Positions 35,159 to 46,626 of a stretch of 64,000 bases of DNA are shown one piece after another. The notes beneath the pieces are model-generated. The model made no database searches and had not been told where the DNA came from. It saw nothing but the letters and a program-made list of their open reading frames with translations. This DNA comes from Casuarina equisetifolia. Taxonomy: Eukaryota > Streptophyta > Magnoliopsida > Fagales > Casuarinaceae. The position numbers and the translations under genes were made by a program. The stretch is from contig CM052355.1 in the NCBI GenBank assembly GCA_028551475.1, forward strand, positions 22,843,580 to 22,907,579, given 5' to 3'. Position 1 is the first letter of the stretch. Each line of letters starts with the position of its first letter.

Positions 35159-36599
35159 TTGCATGAAAATAAATGCTCTTTCTGCAATTATTTTGGTTAT
35201 AATTTTGATAAATGTCTCGTAAGACTTAAAAAGGCTTACAAAGTAAAGAAACTTTGGTTGCCTAAGAATGACAGAAATCTAAGTCGAACTAACACTCATG
35301 GACCCAAAGTAAAAAGGGTACCAAGCACTTCAACGATCAAATTTGTTTCTGCATGTTATGAGTGCATAGATAAGGAACAAAAAGCTTAAGAACATGTGGA
35401 TTCTGGACAACGGATGTTCTCGATCTATGACTGGGATGAAGGAGCTCTTCTTAACACTTAAGTTGAAAAATGGAGGTACGGTATCTTTTGGAGATAACTC
35501 CAAAGGAAAAATAAGAGGAATGGGAACAATAGGTAACTCTGATACCCTACTCATATCTGAAGTTTTGCTTGTGGATGAACTAAAATTTAACCTACTTAGC
35601 ATAAGTCAATTGTGTGATAAAGGATTCAAAATAAAATTTGGAAAAGAAAGTTGTCTTGTTAAGCATGCTAAACATAAAATTGTTGGAAAAAGGAAAGACA
35701 ATATCCATATACTTGATTTAAGCAAGATGAATGTTGAACAAACATGCTTGGTTGTAAATAGAAATATTGATGCTTGGTTGTGGCATAGAAGGCTAAGACA
35801 TGCGGGTTTAGGATTGATAGAAAAACTATGTAAGTACAATTTAGTAAAAGTTCTTCCATCTTTAAATTTCAACAATGATACAATATGTGAAGCATGCATT
35901 AAGGGCAAACACACACAAAGTAGCTTCAAGTCGAAGCTTGTGGTAAGTACATCTAGACTATTAGAAATACTGCATATGGATCATTTCGGTCCTATGAGAA
36001 CAACAACATTAAATGGTAAATATTATGTCTCAGTCATTATAGATGATTATTCTAGATTCACATAGACATACATGCTTGCTAGAAAAGATAAGGCATTTGA
36101 AAAGTTTGCTGAATTATGTAAAATGATTCAAAATGAAAAGGGTTTTTCAATTATAAAAATAAGAACTAATCATGGTGGTGAATTTGAAAACCAACTTTTT
36201 GAAAAATTTTATTTAGAAAATGGTATTTCACATAATTTTTCAGCTCCTAGAACACCACAACAAAATGGTGTTGTTAAAAGAAAAAATAGAACTCTTCAAT
36301 AAATGGCTAAAACCATGATATGTGAATACAATCTTCCTAAACATTTTTGGGGAGAAGCTATAAACACAGCTTGTTATATTTCAAATCCTGTCTTAATAAG
36401 ACCTATTTTGAAAAAGACACCTTTTGAATTAGTCTTTGAAAGAAAATCTAACATTTCATATTTTCATCTTTTTGGAAGTAAATGTTTTTTTTTGAATCAC
36501 GAAAAAGAATCACTTAGGAAATTTGATTCCAAGAGTGATGAAGGAATATTTCTTGGATATTCTCATACAAGTAAAGCATATAGAGTATTCAACAAATGA
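35159..36599 (+). pseudogene. SIRE-like protease and integrase
   Basis: A second Cys/His box is at 35159-35250 (CSFCNYFGYNFDKC). Protease starts near 35394 with WILDNGCSRSMTG; the catalytic D-S-G is D-N-G. The pre-integrase HHCC region follows (WHRRLRHAGLGLIEKL; CEACIKGKHTQSSF). The integrase core begins with HMDHFGPM. The second catalytic position reads RTNHGGEF (Asn for Asp) and the third NGVVKRKNR (Lys for Glu). Stops at 36063 (TAG), 36300 (TAA) and 36597 (TGA) break it. Confidence 0.9.
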
Positions 36600-36857
36600 A
36601 CATTAGTTGTAGAAGAATCAATTCATATTAAGTTTGAGGATGATTGTCACGGCATTTTAGAAACCAAAGAGAAAAATGAAAATAAAAGTCATCCAATTAG
36701 GGCTAAAGTTGAAAAGGAGTCTGAAACTAGAAAACCTTCCTTCCCTAGAGTTAGAAATGAAGTAGATCATAATCACATCATAGGTGATCCAAATGTTAGA
36801 GTAAGTACAAGGTCTTGGGTTCACAACACATGTGAAAATCAAGCCTTTTTATCTTAA

Positions 36858-38395
36858 GTAGAGCCAAAGAAAATAAATGAGGCTCTTGAAGATGAAAATT
36901 GGCTTCTTGCTATGCAAGAAGAATTGAACCAGTTTGAAAGAAGTAAGGTCTGGAATCTAGTTCCTAGACCAAAGGATCATCCAGTCATAGGTACAAAATG
37001 GGTTTTCAAGAATAAACTAGATGAAAACGGTACTATTACTAGGAATAAGGCTAGATTAGTGGCACAAGGATATAGTCAAGAAGAAAGGATTGACTATGAT
37101 GAAACATTTGCACCTATAGCTAGATTGGAAGCAATTCAGATCTTACTTGCATTTGCTTGCTGTATGAACTTTACCTTATTTCAAATGGATGTCAAGAGTG
37201 CATTTTTGAATGGTATTATAAAGGAAGAAGTATATGTTGAATAACCACCCGGATTTGAAGATCCAATTTATTCAAATCATGTCTTTAAATTGTCAAAAGC
37301 TTTATATGGTTTGAAACAAGCTCCATAGGCTTGGTATGATAAATTAAGTTCATTCTGAATCAATCATGATTTTAAAAAAGGAAAAGTAGACAACACATTA
37401 TTTATAAAGAACAAAGAAAAAGAAATTTTAATTGTTCAAATATATATTAATGATATTGTGTTTGGTTCTACTAATTCTAAACTATGTGAAGAATCTGCTG
37501 CATGCATGCAAAGTGAATTTGAAATGAGTATGATGGGTGAATTAACATATTTTCTTAGATTGCAAATCAAACAAACCAATAAAGGGACTTTTATAAGTCA
37601 AACTAAATACACAAATGAATTGCTCAAGAAATACAATATGCTTGATTCCAAACCAATGAACACACCAATGAGCACTTCTTTATCATTATCTAATGATAAA
37701 GATGGAATTAGTGTAGACACTAAATTATATCATGGCATGATTGGTTATTTGCTATACTTGACTGCATCTAGACCGGATATCATGTTTAGTGTATGTCTAT
37801 GTGCTAGGTATCAATCTAATCCTAAAGAACAGCACCTAGTTGCTATTAAAAGAATATTTAGATACCTTAGAGACACGGTTTCGCTAGGAATCTGGTATCC
37901 TAGAGACACCACTCTAGATTTGCATGCATTTAGTGATTCTGATTATGCTGGATGAAACTAGATAGGAAGAGTACAAGTGTTGGATGTCACTATCTAGGAA
38001 ATATGCTTATTTCTTAGCATTCTAAGAAACAAAACTGTGTAGCTCTCTCTTCTACTGAAGCTAAATATATTGCTACAGCTAGTAGTTATCCTCAAATCTT
38101 ATGGATGAAACAACAATTAGAGGATTATAGCATCTTATCACATAGAGTTCCACTAAAATGTGACAACACTAGTGCAATAAATCTCAATAAGAATCCTATC
38201 CAGCACTCCAAAACCAAACACATAGAAATTAGACATCACTTCATTAGAGATCATCTTCAAAAAGGTGATGTTGTACATGAATTTGTGAGCATTGATAAGC
38301 AAATTGTTGATATCTTAACCAAACCCTTACCGAAGGACAGGTTCTATGCTCTTAGACAAGAACTTGGAATGTTAGTCCCTGAAAATCTTTGAACT
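36858..38395 (+). pseudogene. SIRE-like reverse transcriptase and RNase H
   Basis: RT begins near 36870 and runs through the 36912-37244 frame ([36 protein letters not shown]). A stop at 37242 and two more near 37327 and 37358 follow. The active-site box near 37440-37455 reads YINDIVF, Asn replacing the first Asp of YVDD. The 37458-37955 frame holds the RT C-terminus and the first RNase H block (DSDYAG), which ends at an apparent one-base deletion. The 38105-38392 frame has the RNase H end (KHIEIRHHFIRDH, DILTKPLPKDRF), the usual copia C-terminus. Confidence 0.9.
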
Positions 38396-38873
38396 GTTTA
38401 TTACTGCTATCTCTCTATTCTTTTATTGTTTTTAAAACTACTTGGTTTGAGGGGAAGCGACTCTACCTTCACGACTACAAAATCCAGTTAGTACCCCCTC
38501 TTATCTCTATTCGGTTGATGCCTGCTCATTTTTTTTTATGTCGCCTATCCTACTTACTTGCATAATCATTCTTTTTACTTATGACAAAAAGAGGAGAATA
38601 GTGTACATATAAAGTCTCATTTCTGACTATATCAGTGCAGAATGTGGGATACATATACATATCACCCTTGCTTAAAAAAATTGCATGTTCTATGATAAAT
38701 TTTGAAATATGCTAGACACATATATAGGACTTGCTTAGGGACAGTGCTACTTAAACTGTATTATGATCATTATGCTACAACAATAAGTTGTGTTCTCTTA
38801 AAAAACATGATTGATATTTGATGACATGTGCTATACTATTGAAATATTTTGTCATCATCAAAAAGGGGGAGAT
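38393..38873 (+). other. 3' untranslated part and polypurine tract of the SIRE-like element
   Basis: There is no env-like frame and no other gene. It ends with the polypurine tract at 38860-38873. Confidence 0.75.
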
Positions 38874-40573
38874 TGTTTGAAAATAGGGTTTTCCTGTGAC
38901 TAAAAATATTTTCTGATAAATATCAATTCTTAAAATATGTTTTTCTAAATGTGCAAAAAGAAAAACTATAGGAAGTAAAAGGTGTACAAATTATAATATC
39001 AATTAATGATATTGTAAAGTAATTGGGTTCTTACATTTCCTCATAAAATATATTCTTAAAGCTCTTGTGACATATATTCAAATGTTTGAATATTTGAATA
39101 TATTGATTATTTGATTATTTCCTTAAGAAATATAATATATTTGAATATATTTTATTTTAGGAATATGATACTTGGTTTGATGTAATTGTAGGAACATGAG
39201 GGACATTAACTCTATCTTGATATTAGTTCAAAGTCAATATATGAAATACACCAAAATATGAACTTTGTAAAAGATCATATTTTTGGACCTTGTTGATGTT
39301 GGACCCTGTATATCTACTGGATATGTCATTGTTGGACTGGACCCTTGCTATTGGACTAAGATGATATGGTGCAACCCAAACTCACGTTAGCCTGATCCCG
39401 CTCCTTGTTATGGTGTCATCTTGACTATCATTGGAGCCTCTTTGTTACGGTGTCGTCTTGACTATCATTGAAGCCTTCTTGTTAAGGTGTTGTCTTGACT
39501 ATCATTGAAGCCTCCTTGTTACGGTGTCGTCTTGACCATAGGTGAAGGCTTTTGGCCATGACATCGTCTCACTTAAGGAAGCACATAAGAGGCTTTTATC
39601 CTTCGATGAGGTTGTCCTAGCTGCTAGCCACTCCACTCATCCCCGATGTTGTCTCCACTTCTTTCAAACACCGAAACCTCAACGGGAAGAATCTGGAGGA
39701 GACGAGCTGTCAGAACGGTCAGATTTCAAATCTGAAGGATATGAGGCTAATTTGATAGATAGCCTACTATTCCTAATGGGAAGAAGGTTATGGTTTAGGT
39801 TTGATACGAAAAAAAGGCCCTAGATTTGCTTCTATTTAAAGGAGATGTGTGCGTGAAGATTTTCTCTTGATGATTGACGTCTATTTGAAGTGTTCTCTTT
39901 GTGAAGAAAGCCCTTTAAGCTTACCTATTATTTGATTTGAGTTTGTTCATCTCTCGGTGATTCACAAAGGTTCGATGATATTTGATTATTTGCTTTGATC
40001 TTCGATTATATACTCAATCATTGCTTGTATAACATTATTTATGTGCTAATTTCACTTATAAACATTTACTATACATAAATTTTAAGGAAAACTCGAAACC
40101 CTAATTTCTTCAAATTGAGGATTTCATGATAGGAGCTTTGTATCTTGATATATATGCTTAAATAGCTCCTCTGATTAGCAATATTCCATAAACTAACATA
40201 TTATTTGGGGATTTGCTACTGTATATGATCTTTTGATCATAATTTGTATTTAGACTTGAGAATTCCTTTGAGAAGGAATTATTTGGATTAGGGAGAACAT
40301 ATTCTCCTAATCAGGTTAAGTAATGGGGACTTCAGTCGGTTGGATTGAAGGAGAAGAGGGTGGACATAGGACTCTAAGATAGAGTGCTGAACCACCGTGG
40401 TAATTTAGGTGTTGATTCTCTTACTATTTACTTGCTTAAATAATTCTATTTGCCTTCTTATTATCATATAAATTGTTAAATTAATTGATTGAATTTTTTT
40501 TTTCATACAAAAGTATAGTTTCGATACAAGAACAATTCAACCCTCCTTTCTTGTTAAGCCATAAAACCCAACA
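38874..40573 (+). repeat. 3' LTR of the SIRE-like element
   Basis: It starts TGTTTGAAAATAGGG and ends AAACCCAACA, followed by TTGCT. It has four 37-bp units (39401-39548) against six in the 5' LTR, and a CTATTTAAAG box near 39830. The open frame at 39542-39823 is not conserved as a gene and is treated as chance. Confidence 0.95.
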
Positions 40574-41340
40574 TTGCTATGCACAGATCCTCTTGCAGCT
40601 GCATCAATTATAAAATGGAGATTTGTACTAGACTCATCATAAAACATTTGTACTTGTAATCATATGGGTAGTCCATAATTTAGATATCTCCTTAGAAGTT
40701 CCTTGAATCTTTCCCAAACTTTATACAATGATTTGTTGTCCATCTACAAAAAAGTAATAATATTGTTACACATTTTTGCAAATTTCACAAGAGGAAAGAA
40801 CTTACCAAGAAATTTCTGAGCCAAATCATCCTATATAGTAATCAATCTTGCAAGAAGAAAAGAAAGCCAATGTTTAGCTTTATCTCTAAGAGAAAATGAA
40901 AATAGCCTTAACCTAATAGCATCATCTATGACTCCATCATATCTAATCATATCATAGAATTGAAGGAAGGCCTCAATGTGAGCATTTAGATCCTTATTTG
41001 GTAGCCCATTAAATTGCATAGATTTTTAAAGCATATGGATGAGAACTTGCTTGATCTCAAAGTGGCTTCCCTAATTTGCAAGCCAAATGCTTGATGTGGC
41101 ATTCTAAAATGTTGGTGCAGTATAGGTTTTTAAAAGTCTATATGTACCATTATTTATTTTTGTCCTTGTTTCTTAATCTTTCAGCAATAGCAACTTGACA
41201 TGGAAATTGTTTTCCTTTTTTTTTTTAAGGAAAAAGAATAATATAAATAAAAATAAATCCTAAAAAATAATTATTTTTTTAAAATGATTTTTTAAAAGAA
41301 AATAAAGGCTAGATTAAACCTAGAAATTATTAAGTATTAA
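40574..41340 (-). pseudogene. Athila-like gag, N-terminal part
   Basis: The open piece 40831-41019 (minus) reads MQFNGLPNKDLNAHIEAFLQ, then DDAIRLRLFSFSLRDKAKHWL, the best conserved block of Athila/Tat gag. It continues toward 40574 with a FYDESSTNLHFIIDAAARGS-like segment. There the reading is cut by the copia insertion and resumes at 31749. One frameshift is needed near the junction. Upstream 41340-41387 is the leader with the decayed primer site. Confidence 0.85.
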
Positions 41341-41387
41341 TATTAATTAGCAATAACAACCAATCCCCAGCAATGGCGTTAAAAACT

Positions 41388-42623
41388 TGTTCAATGAATT
41401 CTAAATATAAGCGAACATGTCGAACAAGTAATATAATGATGAATGAGATATCATCCCAATGAGATTGGTGATTACTAAGCTAACAATTACTAATGGTGAA
41501 CAATTCGTAGAATTTATTTAGCAAACCAAATTGATAAAGAATAAACTAACTAACTAACTAAATTTAAGAAAAGTAAATTCATCAAATATGTTAGAGCGTC
41601 CGATTTCACCATAATTACAAGGTACTAATGTTGATTATTTATGCTTGCAAGAGAGATAATATCTATGTTATGGCAGAACTTCCTAATTTATTTACTATCC
41701 TATGTCTAGGTATAGCAAACCTACTTAGTTTATTAATTCACTTTATCTCTATATGTAAATTGAAACAAACTAAATGCATTAGGATCTATGAATATTTCCA
41801 TTTTACACCGAAAGCCACACAAACAATATGATATATGTCTATCCATATTTAATTCATGGTTATACATTACAAGAAGTAACTACATATCATCTCACATTGG
41901 TCTCAAACTGCAAATCAGATCATTTAAGTGGTAGCTAATTATTTAAAAGCATTAAACAGAGTAACATGTAACTTCACATAAAACACGATATCTTGCAAAA
42001 TATAACAATTATAAGATTCATCCATCATAATTAAGTTACATCCTAACTCTAAAAAAGTAAATTAAAACATACTGAAATACTAAGGAGGAACAATAATAGG
42101 AATAAAATAAGGCATCTTGAATCAAAGAACAAGAAGTGTGTCACCCTTTTTATCTTCTCTTAAAAAAAACTCTGAATTTTTGGCCTATTTCTTAATTTGT
42201 TTTGAATTTCCTCCTGCCCCCTTCTTTTGCCTCTTCTCTTCTCTTAAATAGGGTTTAGGTTTAAACTTATCACTTATCCCAGTAAAAATGGGTTTTGGAT
42301 ATCTAAAACAATTAGGTTTTGAACTCCTAATATGATTACGTTTTTGAATTATTTAAAAAACCCAATAACAATAAAAAAAATCTAATAACAATCATCCAAA
42401 GCTTAAGCCCATCTTGATTTTCTTGATTTTGATATTTTGACCATGTTTTGCCATATAATAAGCATTAGATTCTCCATCCTTGTTCTTTTTCTCTATTCCT
42501 CCTTATTCTTTAAAAACAAGACAAAATTAAGTACATAAAGTGGAATTCAAATATTTCTCACAAGCATTGCATTATTTATTGCCTAAAAATAGGTAAAATA
42601 ACTCTATAAAAATAGAGTTATCA
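41388..42623 (-). repeat. 5' LTR of the gag-only element
   Basis: On the plus strand it runs from TGTTCAATG to GAGTTATCA, 1236 bp. It shares long blocks with 12664-14351 (AATAATATAATGAT, GATTGGTGATTACTAAG, CCTATGTCTAGGTA). Its minus-strand start carries the same hairpin, AACTCTATTTTTATAGAGTT. Confidence 0.8.
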
Positions 42624-42769
42624 ATTTCTAATTCAAAAGATTAAAACTAATAAAAAGTTTACAAAACATAGGTCATGCCTAGAAAATTGTATAACATTTT
42701 TCCTATGAGGATATGATACAAAATAATAAAGCTCATTTCTTATTATTCCCATCCTTTTGACTTCACTCT

Positions 42770-44822
42770 TCAGAAGGTCCTAAAGTACACAAAAATTAGC
42801 ATATAATAAAACCTAACAATTGTTCTAATGCAAAATTTTGACACAAATATAAGGTTAAATTTGAAATCTAGTGTGTGCAAAATTAAATACAATTTAAAAT
42901 GCTTGGATATGCAAATATCACCAATATGTGTAATCATAATACTATTATCATTCATAAACTTAACTTTTCTAAATCTAGATACACATGACATAGCAAAATT
43001 TAGACATTTAAAATTAGTGGTAATGTGATCAATAATATCTAAATCAATTATCTAACATTAATTTATTGACAAGTTTAGGGATACCTACAAGGTGAGCCTA
43101 GGTGTCTTGATTGTTATTCAAGAACTTGATGAAGCATTGGTACACTCTACCTTAGTGATGAAAACATGATTTGAATCCTTTGCCACCAAATTTGCCTTAG
43201 CTTATTCTTGTAGTTTTATACCCTATGAGATAACCATTCAACTTATAGCCTTCCTTGCACTTATGCCCATATATCTTGCAATACTCACATTTTGGGCCCA
43301 TTAATCAATAACATTTCTCTTTTTTATGGCCTTTTTTTTGTGCAAAATTTTTTTTCTTTTACTACACTAGCCTAAATGACTAGTCATCTTACAATATCTT
43401 TAGTGTGAACAATATGTCATTTTTTATTGTGTAGCAAGCACCTATCCCTAAAGTTATGCCCATTGTAGTAGCTTTAGTGTTTATAGTAATATTTATTGAG
43501 TTGTGAGTTCAACTATAACAAAAGTGCTTTCATCGGTAATCTTCCTTATGATATTGTGATGGTATTTTGACTTACAAAGCATAGAATAAGTCTTCATCAA
43601 TAATGACAATGGCCATATCATTAGAATTTACTCTTGGAGTGTTGAGCACCAATCATCAAAGCTGTGAAGGAGCTAATAAAATTTCATGGTGCCCTGATAA
43701 TCTTGCTAAGGCTAATATGTCACCATTTCTAGTGAAGTGAGATCCATTAAGGTGTTGAACTTGTCTTACAATTAACAAAGACAACCAAAATGGGATGAAA
43801 TGGGCTCTTTGGCTTGGAAATTAAGCATAACTCATTGATGAGGTCATAAACCCTAGACAAGTCAACCTGGTAGTATTAAGTAAGGAGCTCAACCCACATG
43901 GTGGCAACATCCTGCACATAAATAAGGCTCTTGTGAAGCTGCTCGGAGATGGAATTAAGATCCTTCCCTAGCATACCAAGTTACATTGCTCCCATAGTTT
44001 TTAAAAGGAAAACTAGGTTTAGGATTGGACTTGTCAATGAAGACAAATTTGTTTTTGATTAAAAAAGCTATTGTCATTGTCTCACACTAGATGACATAGT
44101 TCGAGGTTTTATTTAGCTTGATTGACACCAAAGTGGTTGGATTTGTATCTTCGATTGACAAATAAAGCAAGTCAATGCAATCTAAGGTTTATGCAATGTA
44201 GATCTCAAGCTCATTTGTCTTTATGTGCAATGGAGTGCATGTTGGATTACAATGATTAACCTGATGAGGAATGCAATTGATCCTTCCACATTGATATGGT
44301 GGGACATACGATGTGTCTGTTAGGAATTTACCAGCACAATTCCCTCATAAGAGATCAAAGCATGCATATGCACACATGCCAACACAAGAGATTTTAAGGG
44401 TTCGGACCAACAATGTCCTACTCCCTATTCTTTCTACTAAAAATTCAATTATTACAACTCCAATTTTTTGACTAAGAAAGACTAAAAAACTCTCTCAACC
44501 TTAACTTTGTAATACTTTGCAAATAACCCAACACTTAGTTATTAGCATTACCACGTAGGTACTTCTATAGCTCCCTAGGGACTACATAGATTCCTTTTCA
44601 AAGGCCTTTTAACTCTCATAAGTTGGTTCTCTAACCAATGTGGGATATATAGTTCTTCTCTTCTAATTCCTATGGGATAAGAACTCTTTCCTTTCCTAAA
44701 CCATGTAGGACATGGACTCCTAAATCATGGAAAAATCCTTTGAGAATTTGAGTAACATCCAACAGTGTCATTGCCAAATTGGTTACTAGAATGAATCAAA
44801 TGGTTGTTGGCCATCTTATAAG
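42770..44822 (-). pseudogene. Copia gag-protease pseudogene, split by a solo LTR
   Basis: A minus-strand gag starts at a Met near 44822 (MANNHLIHSSNQFGNDT). It is cut by the LTR at 44318-44764 and resumes in the same frame at 44317. It then runs through SYVPPYQCGRINC, a TTLVSIKLNKTSNYV block and a MTIAFLIKNKFVFID block before its frame decays. Around 43.3-43.6 kb are Cys/His remnants. At 42770-42991 is the protease/pre-integrase block (VKFMNDNSIMITHIG, FKFNLIFVSKFC). Pol beyond the protease is missing: the sequence ends at the LTR of the gag-only element. Confidence 0.75.
44318..44764. repeat. Solo LTR with perfect GTGTC target duplication
   Basis: It starts TGTTAGGAATTTACC and ends GTAACATCCAACA. 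GTGTC lies at 44313-44317 and 44765-44769. No element interior is attached. The interrupted copia gag frame continues across once the LTR and one GTGTC are disregarded, which confirms both borders. By its ends the element may have been on the minus strand (TGTTGGATGTTAC start). Confidence 0.92.
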
Positions 44823-45238
44823 AAATGGGCAAATAGTGTCATTTGCATAGTGAAGTGAAAACAATCTTGTGTTTTTAGCAACAATGTACCAAAGACAGCA
44901 TCATTTATGTTATAAGGAAAAATGGCATCACATGTGAAAAAGGGCATCATTTGTGTCAAGAGACATAATAACATCATTGGAATAACAAACAAGATTATGA
45001 TGACATTTTGTATTTGTCATCTTGTGAAAAGTATAATAGCTCGCTGAAAGGAATAGAACCACTTATGAGTGTTGCAAAGAACTTTAATTGAAGTGAAGAA
45101 AAAGGATGAATCTTTTGCTAGAACAAAGGTGACAAGATGATAAGTAGAAGTGGTTTTGGATCAAGAACTCTCCCATTAAAAATTGGCAAAGAAAAGCAAA
45201 AAATTCTAAAAAGAGATAGAAAGATATGATCAAGATAA

Positions 45239-45640
45239 ACATGCTTTCGATGCCATGTCAAAATAAGAGGAAAATAGTTCTAGAGATTAGATAAAACTTA
45301 TTTTTCATTGAACAAGCAAACCAATTTACAACAATTGGGAGAAATGATTCCTAATATGCTTTACAAATGTGTAAACAAATTGTTCTTATAAAACAAAGCT
45401 TTATAATAGAACAAAAAACTCAAATGAATGTGCTGCCCATGAAACCTACTTGGTTGGTCATTCTTTAGTGTTTTAAGCCCATATTTCACCAAGAAAAAGG
45501 CTTGGCATACTAGTGAGTCAAAAACAGATGGTTAGCTTGCTATGTAGACCAAGCCAATGTGTAGCATGTAGAGATTGGTTCTTGTTTTGTGAACCAACTT
45601 TTGACCCTCCTACGTGTGGTTGTCACCTCATCTTTGAACA
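45239..45640 (-). repeat. 5' LTR and primer site of the gag-protease copia
   Basis: The LTR is 45256-45640 on the minus strand, starting TGTTCAAAGATGAGG and ending TTATTTTGACA. The primer site, minus strand TGGCATCGAAAGCATG (45239-45255), follows directly and resembles TGGTATCAGAGC. The leader from 45238 to about 44823 is noncoding. Confidence 0.65.
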
Positions 45641-45689
45641 TATATCATCTAAATTCTGTGTCAAGAAATTTATTATTCAATTCAAAAGT

Positions 45690-46110
45690 TAACTTAAAAG
45701 TTAATAAAACTTATTATCTTTTAAATAAGTTCTTAATATATTCCTTAATAATGTAAGACTCATTACTTACATCTTAACATACTTTGTTGCTATAACAATC
45801 AAATTGTTAAAATATCACGGTGTCACATTATATAGTCTTAAATCAATGAATGCCTATAAAAGGTCTAAGGGAATCTTAACTTTGATATTGTGTTAAAAGA
45901 CTCATTAACTTAAAAATTGACTTTAGAGTTGGTAGAATCTATTGTTTTATAAACATGATTCTTGATATATTACTTAGTAATGTGGAACTTATTACTCATC
46001 TTAAAATGTCTTTTCATTTTGATAATTAGATTATTGAACCATCTTGGTGCCACATTATGTAGATAATGTGTTAAGCTTAAATTAATGAAATTCCATTTGA
46101 ATGCTAAGTA
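45690..46110 (+). repeat. TRIM-like repeat, two diverged units
   Basis: Units near 45700-45910 and 45940-46100 share TTAATATATTCCTTAATAATG-type, CTTAACATACTTT-type and GTGCCACATTATGTAG-type blocks. CTTAACTTTGATATTGTG (about 45877) again resembles a reversed initiator-tRNA primer site. They are relatives of the 22.7-24.2 kb cluster. Confidence 0.55.
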
Positions 46111-46626
46111 AAATAGTAAGCATTTTACTGGTACCAATCTGTGTAAATGGTCAATTGGTATGGCCTTAACCATTGGTGGAAAAAGCCCATCTTAAATATG
46201 GTGAGTATTGAAGAAATTGAGGCTTGATATAAAAATAAAGGTTGAAAGTTTGAATTATGCTTATAGCAATCCACTTTTTATCAATATTTTAGAATTTTAA
46301 TAATTGATTTGATCAAAGTATGGTGTTTTAATGCGCCTAATGACTCTAAGATAGGGTTACTCATATTTATGAAAAGCTATTAGATCAAAGCTTTTGATGA
46401 GATGGAGAAACAAAAAAGGTAAAAAATAGTTATAAGTTCCCATGGACTTTGGAACTAAAAATTGTGGTTCCTTCCTTGGAAAGTATAAGGGAAATGGAAA
46501 TTAAAGGTATGAAAAGGTTAGAGAAGCAAGTGGCAACAAAGATGAGATGGCAACAAAGAAGTATACTAGATGCTTTGTTGGGTAGAATAATATCATAAAG
46601 CATAACCAAGGCCGGAGCGACTGCGG
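46111..46626. other. Unassigned stretch left of a solo LTR
   Basis: The plus strand around 46440-46610 has a short lysine-rich frame (SLESIREMEIKGMKRLEKQV) that could be a coiled-coil fragment. No family was recognised and no splice structure is evident. Confidence 0.3.

Larger units (their letters stand above)
31755..40573 (+). mobile_element. Near-complete SIRE-like Ty1/copia element
   Basis: The LTRs are 31755-33520 and 38874-40573. TTGCT directly precedes and follows the element (31750-31754, 40574-40578), a perfect 5-bp target duplication. The 3' LTR is preceded by a classic polypurine tract (AAAAAGGGGGAGAT, 38860-38873). The primer site after the 5' LTR is decayed (GAATCTAGAGCCAAG). 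Inside are gag with two Cys/His boxes, protease, integrase, RT and RNase H in copia order. No env-like frame was found in 38393-38859. By eye the LTRs differ at about 25 sites in a 325-bp stretch, so the insertion is old, and ten or more stops inactivate it. Confidence 0.95.
30795..42623 (-). mobile_element. Gag-only Ty3-type element (TR-GAG-like) with copia inserted
   Basis: On the minus strand the 5' LTR is 41388-42623. A decayed Athila-type primer site follows (ACGCCATTGCTGGGGATTGG, resembling TGGCGCCGTTGCCGGGGA). Gag follows, then at once a 3' LTR whose beginning survives at 30795-31003. The internal part, without the inserted copia, is only about 1.56 kb and shows no protease, RT or integrase. 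It therefore resembles the non-autonomous gag-carrying elements described in plants as TR-GAG. The 8.8-kb copia (31755-40573) sits in the gag frame with a TTGCT duplication. The far end of the 3' LTR is cut off by the gypsy remnant. Confidence 0.75.

Noticed and set aside
39542-39823. 93-residue open frame inside the 3' LTR of the SIRE-like element
   Set aside because: It starts at the end of the LTR minisatellite, and the matching 5' LTR region does not keep it open. Probably chance.
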